From Pseudogymnoascus destructans (taxonomy: Eukaryota; Ascomycota; Leotiomycetes; Thelebolales; Thelebolaceae): a DNA stretch of 64,000 nt. The DNA is taken from NCBI RefSeq assembly GCF_001641265.1, contig NW_020167524.1:124001-188000 (forward strand), read 5' to 3'. Each line of letters begins with the position of its first letter. The first letter of the stretch is position 1. The translations under genes were made by a program, and so were the position numbers. Below the pieces are notes generated by a model that had not been told where the DNA came from, did no database searches, and saw only the letters and a program-made list of their open reading frames with translations. This document shows positions 21,336 to 32,795 of this stretch, in pieces.

Positions 21336-23116
21336 CTATTCCTCCTCTGTACCTTTGAGCTTTTTACCTTTTCTCAGCTTGGTTGGAGGCACCATCCGGA
21401 AATCTTGGAGAAGTTCACGCGGCAAATGCTTCTGTGCAAGCGCAAATGGGGTGGTGATAGCATTTATCTGGCGCTGTCTGTAGGAATATAATTAGCTTTG
21501 ATCACAAATGGTCATCATCTCGGCGTTCCAAATGTATACCTTTTCATAAGTGCCATAACATCATTCTCATCAATTGTCTTTCGGCCTGCATGGGCAGCAT
21601 ATGCTCCCAGGTCATCGCTAACCTGCTCGAAGAACCAATCGGTCGCTTGCATTATAGCTGCCAATGCATCCTTGCTGATCTTTCCGCTGCCACTTCCGCC
21701 CGTTCTCGCAAACGTAGTGGCGAGCTTCTTGACAACTCCAGCAGGTAATGATGAATACTGTATACCATGCTTCGACACTCTGGTCGTCTTCTTGGCCTTC
21801 GGCTTCCGCACTTCTTGGGCTGATAATTGGGTATCCGCCATAACCGTATCGTTCATAGTCATATCAACAGTCGGTTCTACTTGATCGATGTCCAGATCCT
21901 CTTCATCTTCAACCTCGGCCTCGAGCTCGAGCTCGAGCTCCCCCTCAAGGTCGTTGTCCTCTTCCGCCTCCTCTGATTCTAATTGGACTTCTTCCTCCTC
22001 TTCTACTTCAGTCCCTTCGAGTGCAGGACCTATACTTCGTCTCGGCACACCAACATTTGCAGCCTGTGCACTCATTGCCCTATCTTCCCTTCTCGGCACT
22101 GCAAATGCAAAAGTAGCTTCATGTTCGTCGTCCTCAAACGGTCCACGCACATCGCTTGATCTCCCTGCCGCGAACGCCCCTCTCAGGTCCAATGTCCCGG
22201 TTCTCTCGCTCATAATACTGGGATCATCTTGCAAGAATGGCCCTTCATCATCGAAGTTTCCCTGTATGAAGCTAGAGTCGAATCTCTCTGGATCACCCAT
22301 AGTTCGATCAAATTGATCGCTATATCTGATACTCCCAAAGCTTCCACGTGACAATCGCCCGCCCGGTTGCTCGCTGACTGCCCTTCGCGGCAGCTCGACA
22401 GACCGCATCGTCATATTATCATCGTCTAGCAATGCATCGGAATGTGGCGGCAGTAAAAGACTATCATCCTCATCGTCTCCAATAGCCATCGAAAGCCTTG
22501 GTCTCGTTGGCGCTGGCTCATCATCCACATCATTCAACCTTGTGAACGGCAACCTTGGTCCCTCAGCTTTTTGCATTTCAGGCAACGCAGCGACTGGAAT
22601 TGTGCCCGGAGCTAGCCTCTTACTCAGCTGCCTCAATAAATCACGGGGTGTCTCTCGCTTCTGTAGGCCGCTCCTCCTCCTATCCTTGCCCGGCGTAAGG
22701 GCGGCTGCACGCCGCATCTCAATCTCCCGTGCAGCAGCGCGGCCATGAGGTGTAGCAGCCGTTGGTCGCCGCGTAGAGCCAGGTCCATATCCTCCAGGAG
22801 TTATATTTTGGGCTCCCGGCGTGCGACGCGCCGTTCTATGAGTGGATGGAGGCCCAGCGCTTGAGGCACGCCGAATTGGAGTTGTGGGGCTTGGTATGAT
22901 ATTGGCTAACTGCCGCAGCGCAGTGTAGGGTGTTTCTTTCGACTTCGCGGCTTCTCCATCTTCGGTTAGCGAGTTTCGGGGCGTGATTCGTGGTTGTCGA
23001 ACTTGAGCAGGTGATTGTTGGGGGGCTCCTAGGATGGGCGATTCGCTGGTTGAAGGCGGATGAATTGCAGATGCCCCCACACCGCTTTTGCGAGCGCTTT
23101 TCCTCCTTGCCGACAT
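21336..23116 (-). CDS. CNN1: Kinetochore histone-fold protein CENP-T
   Basis: Two exons: 23116-21540 and 21477-21336 (572 aa). The long disordered N-terminus holds short TP/SP sites (SKETPYTALRQLANIIPSPT) that resemble CDK sites used for Ndc80 recruitment. Acidic tracts follow around residues 375-430. The C-terminal histone fold is 'GIQYSSLPAGVVKKLATTFA', 'ISKDALAAIMQATDWFFEQV', 'AAHAGRKTIDENDVMALMKR', and after the intron 'QRQINAITTPFALAQKHLPR ELLQDFRMVPP'. This matches CENP-T, partner of CENP-W in the constitutive centromere complex. Without exon 2 the frame runs to a false stop (YTFGTPR) and loses the conserved end of the fold. The GTATAC donor and CTACAG acceptor are both good. Confidence 0.9.
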
Positions 23117-23434
23117 TCTGGATAGCTATTCTGCAAGCTAAGACAAAGAGGTGGAGGTGACATTCGTTTTGCGCGTCGGCGTCGGCATGATCGAACTGGC
23201 GTCGCGTTTGTCAACAAGACCCTGGATAAGGCCATGTCGCGCTAAGATAAGATAAGATAATGTGCCAGAGCTATTTTGAAGGCGGTGAGGCCAATAAATT
23301 ATTCTGCTATTTCTTAACCTTGCGCCAAATATCGAACTTGTATTGTTTTTCAGTTAATTCTTCGTCGGGACGCACTTATATCCAATTATCTATACTAAAG
23401 TTACCAGGTGCTTTACTCCCAACTTTCATAAAAG
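23117..23434. promoter_or_regulatory. Divergent promoter region CENP-T/CMS1
   Basis: 318 bp between divergent starts. A short GATAA-type direct repeat (aagataagataagataa) lies near 23243-23259, offering several GATA sites. Nothing else seen. Confidence 0.45.
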
Positions 23435-24319
23435 ATGTCAGACAACGAGCTTCAAGAACCTCTTCTTGAGGGACCAATCTCCATCCCCGAGCCTGAAAAT
23501 GCCAGCAGCCCGCAAAAAAAGCGCAAGAGAGACAACGAGGTCGAAGCAAAGAGCAAGAAGCAGGCAAAGAAGCCCAAAACCAAAAAGGAAAAGGAGCAAT
23601 TTGAGGAGGACTATCTCGACATAGAGGCAGGCGTCAACAAGAGGTTTGCGGAGATGGACAGCCAGTTGTTGGCCGATTATGTGGACCAGAGAACTACGCA
23701 GTTTGAGTCTGACCTCAGCGCCATTGAGTTGGAGGATAGGCATATTTCTGGTACGTTGAATAATCTGTCATGTTGGTTGGGATGGAGACTAATATTGTTA
23801 ACAGCGACTTCCATAAGAGATACTACATCATGGAATAAACCCCGGACACTTGATAATCTTCCCGGCTTTCTCGAGAGCGTTTGCTCGAACCCAACGAGGC
23901 TATGGGGAGCGTCGAAGAAGAACGGAGCACCACATACTATTATCGTCGCCGGCGCAGGTCAGCGCGCTGCTGATCTCGCGAGGGTAGTCAGGAAGTTACA
24001 GTCCAAGGACGCTGAAGTAGCCAAGCTCTTTGCGAAGCACATCAAGCTCCAAGATGCTGTCAAGTTCTTGAAGAGTAAACGGACGGGGATGGCGGTCGGG
24101 ACGCCAAAGCGTCTGGATGACTTGATGGATGATGGCGCGTTGCAGATTGATCGGTTGGAGAGGATTATCGTTGATGCGTCGCATATCGATGTGAAGAAGA
24201 GGGGGTTGTTGGAGATGAAGGAGACGCAGGTGCCTCTTACTCATTGGTTGAACAGGAAGGAGTTTAAAGAGAGGTATACTACGACTGGGAAGGATAAGAT
24301 AGATCTTATCTTTTACTAG
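23435..24319 (+). CDS. CMS1: Ribosome biogenesis protein Cms1
   Basis: Two exons: 23435-23750 and 23805-24319 (276 aa). A Lys-rich N-terminus (KKRKRDNEVEAKSKKQAKK) precedes the CMS1 domain: 'ISATSIRDTTSWNKPRTLD', 'TIIVAGAGQRAADLARVVRK', 'FAKHIKLQDAVKFLKSKRT', 'MAVGTPKRLDDLMDDGALQ', 'RLERIIVDASHIDVKKRGL'. The domain looks like a degenerate helicase core (GTPxR..L and the I.DxSH strand). Cms1 associates with 90S pre-ribosomes in the nucleolus and was first isolated as a suppressor of an MCM10 mutant. The 54 nt intron is in frame without a stop; removing it is preferred because ISATSIRD matches the family better. Confidence 0.9.
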   Translation: MSDNELQEPLLEGPISIPEPENASSPQKKRKRDNEVEAKSKKQAKKPKTKKEKEQFEEDYLDIEAGVNKRFAEMDSQLLADYVDQRTTQFESDLSAIELEDRHISGTLNNLSCWLGWRLILLTATSIRDTTSWNKPRTLDNLPGFLESVCSNPTRLWGASKKNGAPHTIIVAGAGQRAADLARVVRKLQSKDAEVAKLFAKHIKLQDAVKFLKSKRTGMAVGTPKRLDDLMDDGALQIDRLERIIVDASHIDVKKRGLLEMKETQVPLTHWLNRKEFKERYTTTGKDKIDLIFY

Positions 24320-25043
24320 GAGGCATTCTCGGGCATCCATGGGTTTATAGCGATTTATATGCTTTCGAGCGTTTGATGTTAAGTTTACAAACTATGAGCT
24401 GAGAATAAATAAAACTCTTTAGTTTGCAGATCGCCACGTCATGTTTGGATGTTATCTGTAGTTAAAATATTGCCAAATTATATTTGATGGTCGCTCTTTC
24501 CTTTGGAATTCGGTCGTTCCTTCCCTTATAAATGTAAAACAAACCCCTAGGTAGGAAGGAAGGAACGTTCCTTCCCTCTAGAGCTGGTCGCTCTTCCCCT
24601 ATTTAAATATTTCAAGGGTCGTTCCTTCTCTATTTAAAGGATCGGAATATAAATATATTTTGATAATAATACAATGCATAAGTTAGAGCGAGTAGTTTAT
24701 TAAATAACACGCAAGTTAAACAATGACAACTTGAGATATTAGCAGCAAAATAAAATATAAATAGTAAATACACAATAACTACATTCTCTCCGATAATTTA
24801 ATAAATTACATGCTCGGTACTGTACCTTCATTTACTTTTTCCCCCACGTTCGCTGTCGAGCTGGATCCCCGTGTCTCACTCTCAGCAACCCCGGATCATC
24901 AATCCCCCGCTTATCCAAAAATCCCATCCCTCCCGATAAGCACCCCAAAAAAAAGTGTCTGTGTGTCTGCGCAGGAACTCAAACATCGCTCTTCAATCCC
25001 AAACCTCCCACGCCGCCCACCACACAATCAATCCGCCGACACA
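24320..25043. other. AT-rich spacer between CMS1 and NOP6
   Basis: 724 bp. The left part is the CMS1 3' UTR. From about 24480 there are diverged GTCGTTCCTTCCC-type copies and a palindrome (separate entry), then AT-rich DNA to about 24810. The last 230 bp is a CT-rich leader ahead of NOP6. Confidence 0.5.
24480..24650. repeat. Palindrome and diverged GGTCGYTCYTTCC repeats
   Basis: An 18 bp perfect palindrome GGAAGGAACGTTCCTTCC lies at 24558-24575. Around it the motif GGTCG(C/T)TC(C/T)T recurs at about 24488, 24511, 24586 and 24619, next to Tttaaa-rich DNA. It could be the remains of a small inverted-repeat element; no coding part is seen. Confidence 0.55.
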
Positions 25044-26138
25044 ATGGCGCCCATAAAAAAAGCCGGCGGCCCACGCTCCGAGCGCAAAGCCGCAAAACGC
25101 AAAGCCCAAGACGCCATCCCCGACGTGCCCGAGGACTACACCAACGATGCTGAACAGAACGAGGAAGTAGCAGCGCCGAAGAAGCGCAAACGTGATGATG
25201 ACGAGGAAGCGGACGAGGGCGCCGAGGAGGGTGCTGTCAAGAATGCGAAGAAGGCGAAGAAGGAGAAGAAGGAGAAGGAGGGGGGGAAGAAGGAGAAGAA
25301 AGAGAAGAAACCCAAGAAGACGGACGGCGAGGTAGAGGGCGAGGAGACGGTGATGGAAGACGCCGCGCCGAAGGAACCAAAGGAGGATGTCCCAAAGAAG
25401 AGCAAAAAAGAGCGTAAAGCAGAGCGCAAAGCCCAACAAGCCGCCGAAGCAATCGCCAACACCAAAGCCAACCGCGCCGCCGAAGAAGCAGCCGCCGCTT
25501 CCACACCCAGCGTCGCCGCCGACGGGACCGAGACAAGCAGCAAGCCCGCCACCACCGCCGCCGCAGCTGGGGCCAAGACTCCTAAAGCCGAGAAACCGCC
25601 CAAGCTCGACAAGGACGGAAACCCAATCAAGAAGAAGAACAACCGTAACCGCGAGAAGAAACGGCTCGCCGCCGCAACCGCCATAGCAGCTGGTGAAAAA
25701 GCCTCCGCGCGCTTCATTGTCTTCGTGGGTAACCTGCCCTTCTCCGCGACAGTCGAATCCATAACCGCCCATTTCGCCGCCGTGCACCCCATCTCCGTGC
25801 GCAACCTAACGCAAAAGGACGACCCTACAAAATCTAAGGGCTGCGCATTCGTCGAGTTCGAGGGGTACGATCACATGAAGACGTGTCTGAAGACCTATCA
25901 CCACAGCGAGTTTGACGATGGGAAGAGTACGGCGAGGAAGATTAATGTGGAATTGACGGCGGGCGGGGGAGGGAATACCAAAGTACGGAAGGGAAAGATT
26001 GCGGAGAAAAATGAGAAGTTGATGGAGCAGAGGACGAGGAGGATTGGAGAGGAGGAGAAACAGAAGTTGGTCAAGAGGGGGGTGCCGGAGGAGGATCAGA
26101 GTGGGATTCATCCGAGTCGGAGGGCGAGGCTTGCGTAG
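25044..26138 (+). CDS. NOP6: Nop6-like RRM ribosome biogenesis protein
   Basis: Single exon, 364 aa from the ATG at 25044. The first 210 residues are low complexity and strongly charged, with alternating Lys and Glu tracts (KKAKKEKKEKEGGKKEKKEK) and Ala-rich parts. One RRM follows at about 215-310: RNP2 'FIVFVGNLPF', 'SVRNLTQKDDPTKSKG', RNP1 'KGCAFVEFEGY', then 'KTYHHSEFDDGKSTARKINV ELTAGGGG'. The ending HPSRRARLA is basic. The TYHHSxFDDG phrase is typical of Nop6, a nucleolar RNA-binding protein of early 40S assembly. The charged N-terminus makes strong shadow frames on the other strand. Confidence 0.88.
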   Translation: MAPIKKAGGPRSERKAAKRKAQDAIPDVPEDYTNDAEQNEEVAAPKKRKRDDDEEADEGAEEGAVKNAKKAKKEKKEKEGGKKEKKEKKPKKTDGEVEGEETVMEDAAPKEPKEDVPKKSKKERKAERKAQQAAEAIANTKANRAAEEAAAASTPSVAADGTETSSKPATTAAAAGAKTPKAEKPPKLDKDGNPIKKKNNRNREKKRLAAATAIAAGEKASARFIVFVGNLPFSATVESITAHFAAVHPISVRNLTQKDDPTKSKGCAFVEFEGYDHMKTCLKTYHHSEFDDGKSTARKINVELTAGGGGNTKVRKGKIAEKNEKLMEQRTRRIGEEEKQKLVKRGVPEEDQSGIHPSRRARLA

Positions 26139-26929
26139 GGTGGGTGTATGAATTGCGTAGTAGTTTTGAGTTTGAGTATGGGAATGGAATTTCACATCGT
26201 CAACAAGCGGAGTATTCGCAGAATTTATCCATCATAGTAGTCGTGTCAAAATGTGAAAAGCCCCCTTGTTCAGATCTCAAAACTCCTCTTTGCATTTCAT
26301 TCATTGATAAATCTCCCCAGCTATCTACGCAGAATATGGTAATGTCTCCCTAATAATCATGTTCCATGCAATTATCACAATCACACCCCAGCGTCGACCT
26401 TTCAGGTCCACTCTAACGACTTCACAAAAACACATCCATTCCATCCTCTTGCTAGACAAAAAACTGACCACATATGTCGCCTACTGAGAAAATTTACCAT
26501 AGACGGTGACAGAGCCCCGCTCAACTCCCAACTCGCGACTGCCACTGCACGCGATGCGACAGCATGCAAAGAGTCCCCATGAAACGCGTTAAACAACTTC
26601 ACTTCAAACTGGATATCCGCGCCCCCTCCCTCCCCAATCACACCCCTCTCTTTGTTTGCAGCAACGACGACGACAACAGACGCATTACAAAAAAACCCGG
26701 TATCTGCACCGATTTTTTGCCGCATGAAAAAGGCACAGTATGCGACACACAATGCTAAAGAGAAAATATAAGAGAAAAGGGCTTAGGCTCGACAAAGATC
26801 TGGGTGTTCCACGTGGAATTTGGGGGAGAATTCAGGGGTGAATCTTGATGAGACTGGTGACGAGGAAGTGAGAAGAGTGAGAAGATAAGCGTGGATGTTT
26901 CCTTTTGAGGTTCTGGTATTTAAGCCTTT
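26139..26929. other. Convergent 3' spacer NOP6/RAC
   Basis: 791 bp between convergent stops. It is longer than usual, so long 3' UTRs are likely. No conserved frame, repeat or RNA gene recognised. Confidence 0.45.
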
Positions 26930-27823
26930 TCACAGGATTAAACACTTCCTCGACTTCTTGCCTCTCTCCTGTGGACGCGGGCTGAGCACCGCACTTGTTA
27001 TGTTAGCACTGCTCCGTCCATCTGTCCCACGGGGTGAACAAAAGCAAAACATACCGAATAGCCTCATCAAACACACTCTTCAAGTTCCGCTGCGTCAGGG
27101 CTGAGCACTCCAGGTACTTGTGCGCGCGGATATCCTTCGCGACCACGAGGGCCTGGTCATACGACACGGGCTCCATGCGCTTCTGTCTGAGGCTGTCCAG
27201 CGTGGCGGGGTCGTCGCGCAGATCCAGCTTCGTTCCTACGAGGATGATTGGCACGTTGGGGGCGTGGTGCTCGATCTCAGGGAACCACTGGGGATTGTGT
27301 TAGTGGACATTCTGGTAATGGTATGGATATTGGGGGGCGTACCTTGGCCTTCACGTTATCGAAAGAAGGAGGGCTGACGATGGAGAAGCAGATTAAGAAA
27401 ACATCGGTCTGGGGGTATGAGAGCGGCCTCAGCCTGTCGTAATCCTCTTGTCCGGCAGTATCCCAGAGACCCAAGGAGATGGGCTTGCCATCGACCATAA
27501 CACTCGCAGAGTAGTTATCAAATCTGGGCATGTCAGCAACCGCAATTCATGGAGACCAGATCTGCACACATACACTGTTGGGATGTACTCTCCGGGGAAA
27601 GCATTTGTCGTGTAGGAAATTAGGAGACATGTCTGCGGCCATGTTAGTCTACAAGAAGCCAAAATTGAGATCTGGAAGATATACCTTGCCGACTGCACCA
27701 TCACCAGTAACGACGCACTGCGGGGAGTATGTCAGCTATGTCCATGCCGCCAGCAATCTCCTTGCCGTGGTTATGGGGGAGGACTCGTCGAACCTTGAGG
27801 GATTGGGTTCCGGGTGCCGCCAT
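26930..27823 (-). CDS. RAC1: Rac-type Rho GTPase
   Basis: Six exons on the minus strand: 27823-27794, 27717-27685, 27632-27574, 27523-27343, 27287-27055, 26993-26930 (199 aa). Protein order: MAAPGTQSLKCVV, P-loop GDGAVGKT, switch I with YIPTVFDNYS, 'GLWDTAGQEDYDRLRPLSYP' (switch II), 'KWFPEIEHHAPNVPIILVGT KLDLRDD', 'YLECSALTQRNLKSVFDEAI'. A polybasic tail GKKSRKC ends in the CAAX box CLIL, a geranylgeranylation signal. The sequence fits Rac rather than Cdc42 or Rho (SFDNVKAKWFPEI, ALTQRNLK). Fungal Rac controls polarity, hyphal branching and NADPH oxidase. The RhoGAP at 29654 is the next gene, divergently oriented. Confidence 0.96.
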
Positions 27824-29653
27824 TTCTGGTTATGATTATGGTAGTTCGGGGGGAGTTCTGGCGAGTTCTGGCGTGGAAATACGACAGATGGAGGAGGGAT
27901 GTTTTGCTGGATAAAGAGGCGTGAAGCTAAAACTGGCGGAAGCGTCAGAGGCTGCGGACAATTCGTTCTGATGCTCGTTCGGAACGTGGGAATGTCTGAG
28001 CGTACCTTGACGTGGGTTTCTCCGTTGGTATTTGACAAGTCTTGTAGCCTCAGAATATGAAAGGCAGGTGGGGTGTGTGTGAAGCTGCGGAAACAACAAA
28101 TCGTCTGGAACTGGGCGTTCTAGATGCACCTCGTTGGAGATCTGCAACAAGAGTTGAGGTTTCTGGTTATGATGGATCCGAGGGGTTTGGCGAGAGTCCG
28201 TGTCAAGGTGTCCTACTCGGCCGAGGGACAGGAGGGAGGAAAGATGTAGCCTCGTCCTTGTTGGGGGGGGGACTTTTTATCCGGGAAGGCTATTTCGAGT
28301 GGTTGGAGGACTCGAATTGTGCAGTTAACGCAGACGTGTGATTTGTCGAGGCCGACGGTTGGGACTTTCCGGCGACGAGGTGTCTTGGTTGGTGAAGATT
28401 CTCCCGAGGGCGGTTTGCCGCTGATGCGATAGAGATCAAGGGGTTGGTTGGCTGAGGGAGAGGGGGTTTGAATGTTCTGGTAGTCGTCGTCGCTGGCCAC
28501 ACACACTGGTGGTTGAAGGAGTAGTTATTACTATTGTGGTTTCTATCTGCAAGAGTCCCATGACAAAGCCCAAGGACGAAATGGGGCGCCTGTGCGGGTT
28601 GGCAAATAGGGGGGACGGAGAGGGGTTTGAGCTGTGGACGCTATGAACGCTATGAACGCTATGAACGCTATGAACGCTAGAGCGCAGCACTACGAACGCT
28701 ATGAACGCTGGAGCACAGCACTATGAACGCTATATGAACGCTAGAGCACAGCACTATGAACGCTATATGAACGCTAGAGCACAGCACTACAAACGCTATA
28801 TGAACGCTAGAGCAAGCACTACAAACGCTATATGAACGCTAGAGCACAGCACTACAAACGCTATATGAACGCTAGAGCACAGCACTACAAACACTATATG
28901 AACGCTAGAGCACAGCACTACAAACACTATATGAACGCTAGAGCACAGTAGAGCACATCACTATTCCGTATGAACGGACGCAGCGTCTACGTGCTAATGG
29001 ATGGATTTTCCCCCCTGGATTATCCTAAATGGAAGCTCATCAAGGATATGATGGACAGCTGAGGTATATATTGAGGTGAATATAATAGATCTGTAATTGT
29101 TTGATAGGCATGTATGTCCATCTTGATGCTGTATTCGCATTCAACCAGCCTTTCCCTTTTTTCTCTCTCCTGGCGGTGTGTTGTTGTTTGGTAGTAACTC
29201 GGCCATGCTAAAGAATGTTCCCCATGTCTGCGCCACACTTCCATGTGGTGGTACTTACGCACCACCTCAACCCACAGCTTCCTTCGCCGTCAGATTGAGC
29301 CCTTCAATTTACTTCATTCGTTCAGCTCCTCCTTGTCACCAAGTTTCTAAACCTCCGAGCATTCCTCACACGGAGTGCTGCATCCCTACCTCCACGTCGC
29401 CGACCAAGGCCACTCGTTGAGTCGCTGGAGGAGCAAGGCGCATAATATAAACCGCGATCACGTCCTGTGTAATATCCCGACCTGTACCGCGTTACAAGTC
29501 TTGATACATTTTCGGGATCAGCCTGATCCCTCCGATTCAAAACCTCTATCAAGAAGCAGCAAACCCTCAGTGCATGGGAATCCGAAAAAACAAACAAAAC
29601 AGAGAACCTAAAATCACTTGAGCTTCGCGCTCAACCTGAAGCCGTTGCCCACC
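27824..29653. promoter_or_regulatory. Long divergent spacer RAC/RhoGAP
   Basis: 1.83 kb between divergent starts. 27824-28640 is upstream of RAC and shows only short open frames. A minisatellite sits at 28641-28950. 28951-29653 is the upstream region and 5' leader of the RhoGAP. No conserved gene recognised. Confidence 0.45.
28641..28950. repeat. Minisatellite, 9 bp unit then about 33 bp unit
   Basis: Four exact copies of CTATGAACG at 28641-28676 are followed by about eight copies of a roughly 33 bp unit (AGAGCACAGCAC then TATGAACGCTATATGAACGCT, with TACAAACG variants) to about 28950. The long unit contains the short one. The copies differ by single substitutions and small indels, as expected for slippage and unequal exchange. 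Confidence 0.9.
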
Positions 29654-32231
29654 ATGGAGAACCCACCACCCAGAGACACCGACCAGCAGTTCTCCGAGAC
29701 CCAGACCACATCTTCCCAGCGCCCTGAAAGCAGTGGAAGGATGTCCTCCAGCACTGGCGCACCCGCCGAGAATGCGACGGCGCCCAGCGGCAACGCGCCG
29801 GCTTCTGCGGCTCCGGCGCCGGCTGGTGGACTATACACGGAGCAAGTGCAAAACGTGATCAATTCAGAGGTGAGCAACGCGCGCGCATGCTATGAGAATG
29901 CCCACCACTGACTTGCATTGATAGATTGGAGTCCAAGTTCTCTTGAACAGGCTCAAGCAGAGCGTTGCTTCAGCAAAGGTAAAGTTGCGCCGAGTCTGAC
30001 ACCAATTCAATGAAGCTAACCCGCCCTGTCTAGGAATTCGCGCTGTTCCTGCAAAAGAGGTCTAAACTGGAAGAAGATCATTCGATTGGGCTGCGAAAGA
30101 TATCCAAGATTACACACGACAATCTCCGACGCCCAGAGCACCGTCAAGGCTCCTTCATCGCCTCCTATGACGAGGTGACCCGGATACAAGACCGCATGGC
30201 AGAAAACGGAGCGCAGTTTGCGGCCTCACTTCACCAGATGCACGAGGACATGCTTGAAATGGCAGCAAACGTTGAACGGGGCCGAAAGCACTGGAAGACC
30301 ACGGGCCTATCAGCAGAGCAGCGCCTGGTCGACGCCGAAACGGCGATGAGGAAGTCAAAGGCCAAATATGATACCCTGGCAGAAGATTATGATCGTGCGC
30401 GAACTGGAGATCGCGCAGCAACCAAGAAATTTGGACTGAAAGGGCCCAAGTCTGCTGCCCAGCACGAGGAGGACCTGCTTCGCAAAGCCCAGGCCGCTGA
30501 CACGGATTATGCGGGCAAGGTCCAGACTGCTCAGTCCGTCCGCCACGAGCACCTGACCAGGGGGAGACCGGAGGCTGTTAAGGGTCTTCAGGACCTGATT
30601 AATGAGTGCGACTCCGCGTTGGCATTGCAGATGCAGAAGTTCGGTAAGCTTTATAGCAGTTTGATTGTACGAGGATAAACTGACATCAAGCAGCCGCATT
30701 TAACGAGAAACTCCTCCTCCATAATGGCATGAGCGTCAGCCCCCTGAAAGACCAAGCAGGTGAGGCTGGGAAGACAACACGCAGTCTGCGCGAGGCTATC
30801 CTGGACATCAACAACGAAGGCGACTTGAACTATTTCATCGCAAGTCACGCATCTCAAGTGCCTCCTCGACCAGCCGAGATCAAGTACGAGCGTCATCCGG
30901 TGAGTACACCCCGCATACCCCACATTACCGACAACGATACTGATATTTGCATACAGGTCACGGCACCATCTGCTCCCCCAGCTGTACCTGCAGCACAGAG
31001 ACAATCCGAAATCCCACAAGGATTCAACAGCTTCAACTCCCGTCAAGGCACCACCGGCCCCGCCGCCGCTAGCACTCCAACCCAGCAAACCCCAATGGGC
31101 GCAGGAGGCCCCGGCTTCAACCAAGGCGGTCCACCACCACCCGCCGCGCAGCAGCAGCAACAACAGCCACAACAATACCAACAACACGAGCGCAGCTTCA
31201 GCCAAGGCGCTCCCCAATCCCGTGATAACGGCCCCCCTGGTCGCATGGGCAACGGAGGACCCCCCGCCGCACCATCCTACAGCTCCACCGGCGGACCACC
31301 ACAGCTACAGACCCTCCCCTTCCAGTCATCAGCCCCGCAAACCCATTCACTCCAGCAGAATACGCCGATCCAGCAAGGACCTCCGCAGCACCAGCAGCAC
31401 CAGCAGCACCAGAAGCAGCAGTACGGCCAACAACAACAACCCCAGCAGCAGCGCGGATCAGCAGCGATGGACCCAAGTAACCTTCCCCCGCTTAAACCGG
31501 CATTCGGGATGGATCTAGAGCAGCTGTTCCAGCGCGACGGGTCGCCGATCCCGATGGTGGTGTATCAGTGTATACAGGCTGTTGATCTGTTTGGGTTGGA
31601 GGTGGAGGGGATTTATCGGGTATCGGGGACGGCGGCGCATGTTAGTAAGATTAAGGCGATTTTTAACAATGGTTAGTTTCCTTCCCCCTCCCTTCCCCTT
31701 TTCCCCATCCCCCCTTGCCACTCCCAACAACCTATACCTACCCCAAACAACCTAAAGAAGACAAAAGAGAATGAAGAAGACAAGAAGGCTAACACCCCCC
31801 CAGACTCATCCAAAGTCGACTTCCGCAACCCCGAAGCCTTCTTCCACGACGTCAACTCCGTCGCCGGCCTCCTCAAACAATTCTTCCGCGACCTCCCCGA
31901 CCCCCTCCTCACCACCGCCCAATACAGCGCCTTCATCTCCGCCGCCCGCCTCGACGATGACATCGTGCGCCGCGACTCGCTGCACGCCATCATCAACGCC
32001 CTCCCCGACCCCAATTACGCGACGCTGAGGGCGGTGACGTTGCATCTGCATAGGGTCACGGAGGCGGCGGCGGTGAATAGGATGACGAGTAGTAACTTGG
32101 CGATTGTGTGGGGGCCGACGTTGATGGGGATGGGGGGGGCGGGGGGAGGGGCGATTCAGGATGCGGGGTGGCAGGTTAGGGTTGTGCAGACGATTTTGGA
32201 GAATTGTTATCAGATTTTTGATGATGATTGA
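29654..32231 (+). CDS. RGD1: F-BAR and RhoGAP domain protein, Rgd1-like
   Basis: Six exons: 29654-29869, 29925-29978, 30034-30643, 30694-30899, 30957-31671, 31804-32231 (742 aa). An FCH/F-BAR domain spans about residues 75-330 ('GVQVLLNRLKQSVASAKEFA LFLQKRSKLEEDHSIGL'). A Gln/Pro-rich linker follows, with QQQQQ runs and HQQ repeats (about 375-510). The RhoGAP domain runs from 525 to the end. Its arginine finger region is 'VEGIYRVSGTAAHVSKIKAI', followed by 'LLKQFFRDLPDPLLT' and 'NRMTSSNLAIVWGPTLM'. F-BAR binds curved membranes and RhoGAP speeds GTP hydrolysis by Rho-family GTPases; yeast Rgd1 acts on Rho3/Rho4. Whether this one acts on the neighbouring RAC is open. The start is the first ATG after an in-frame TTG extension. 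Confidence 0.92.
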
Positions 32232-32795
32232 GTAGGGGGCGGTTTGTATGCGAGATGGTGGAGGTGAGGGGTGAGGGGGGAAGGGAAGAAAAGTGGAAAG
32301 AGGGGAATGATGGATGATAATTTGTGATGGTGGTTTTATGGTTGTTAGTAAGAGTGACGGTGCTGTTATTTACCTGGAGTGGGTTTCTGTACGATAGGAC
32401 GAACTTGTATGTCTAGTACGATTGATTTGTCTATCGACTATATTTCCCATGATCTTTATTTACCACCACACTCATGCCTCGCCTCCACATCTCCGAGTCA
32501 CCGTGTCAAATCAAGCTTCATACTTCCAAAAGTGTTGTTGTTTTAAACTTGGCTCTGCTGGCCATATGTGTGTGTGTCATACATCCTCATTCTATCGTAC
32601 GTATCATATCCATCATCACCGTCGCTATGCAAATCCCGCAACAATCCCATCCCATCCATACATACCACCGACACCACCACCCCCAACAATAACACAATAT
32701 AAAAAAACACACCTCCCCCCCCCACTCCCCATCCGCCCATCAAAACACCACACAACATCTACTCAAACACGCTGGTGATCTCCTCCCACTCCCCC
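32232..32795. other. Convergent 3' spacer RGD1/MED12
   Basis: 564 bp. G/T-rich just after the RhoGAP stop and C/A-rich near MED12. No supported frame or RNA gene. Confidence 0.45.

Noticed and set aside
24993..25804. Long open frames antisense to NOP6, up to 264 codons
   Set aside because: They mirror the Lys/Glu/Ala-rich coding strand of NOP6 and read as Leu/Phe/Ser-rich noise without any domain; the sense strand has a complete RRM.
28641..28950. CRISPR-like array
   Set aside because: Direct repeats have no unique spacers, the copies are contiguous, and the genome is eukaryotic.
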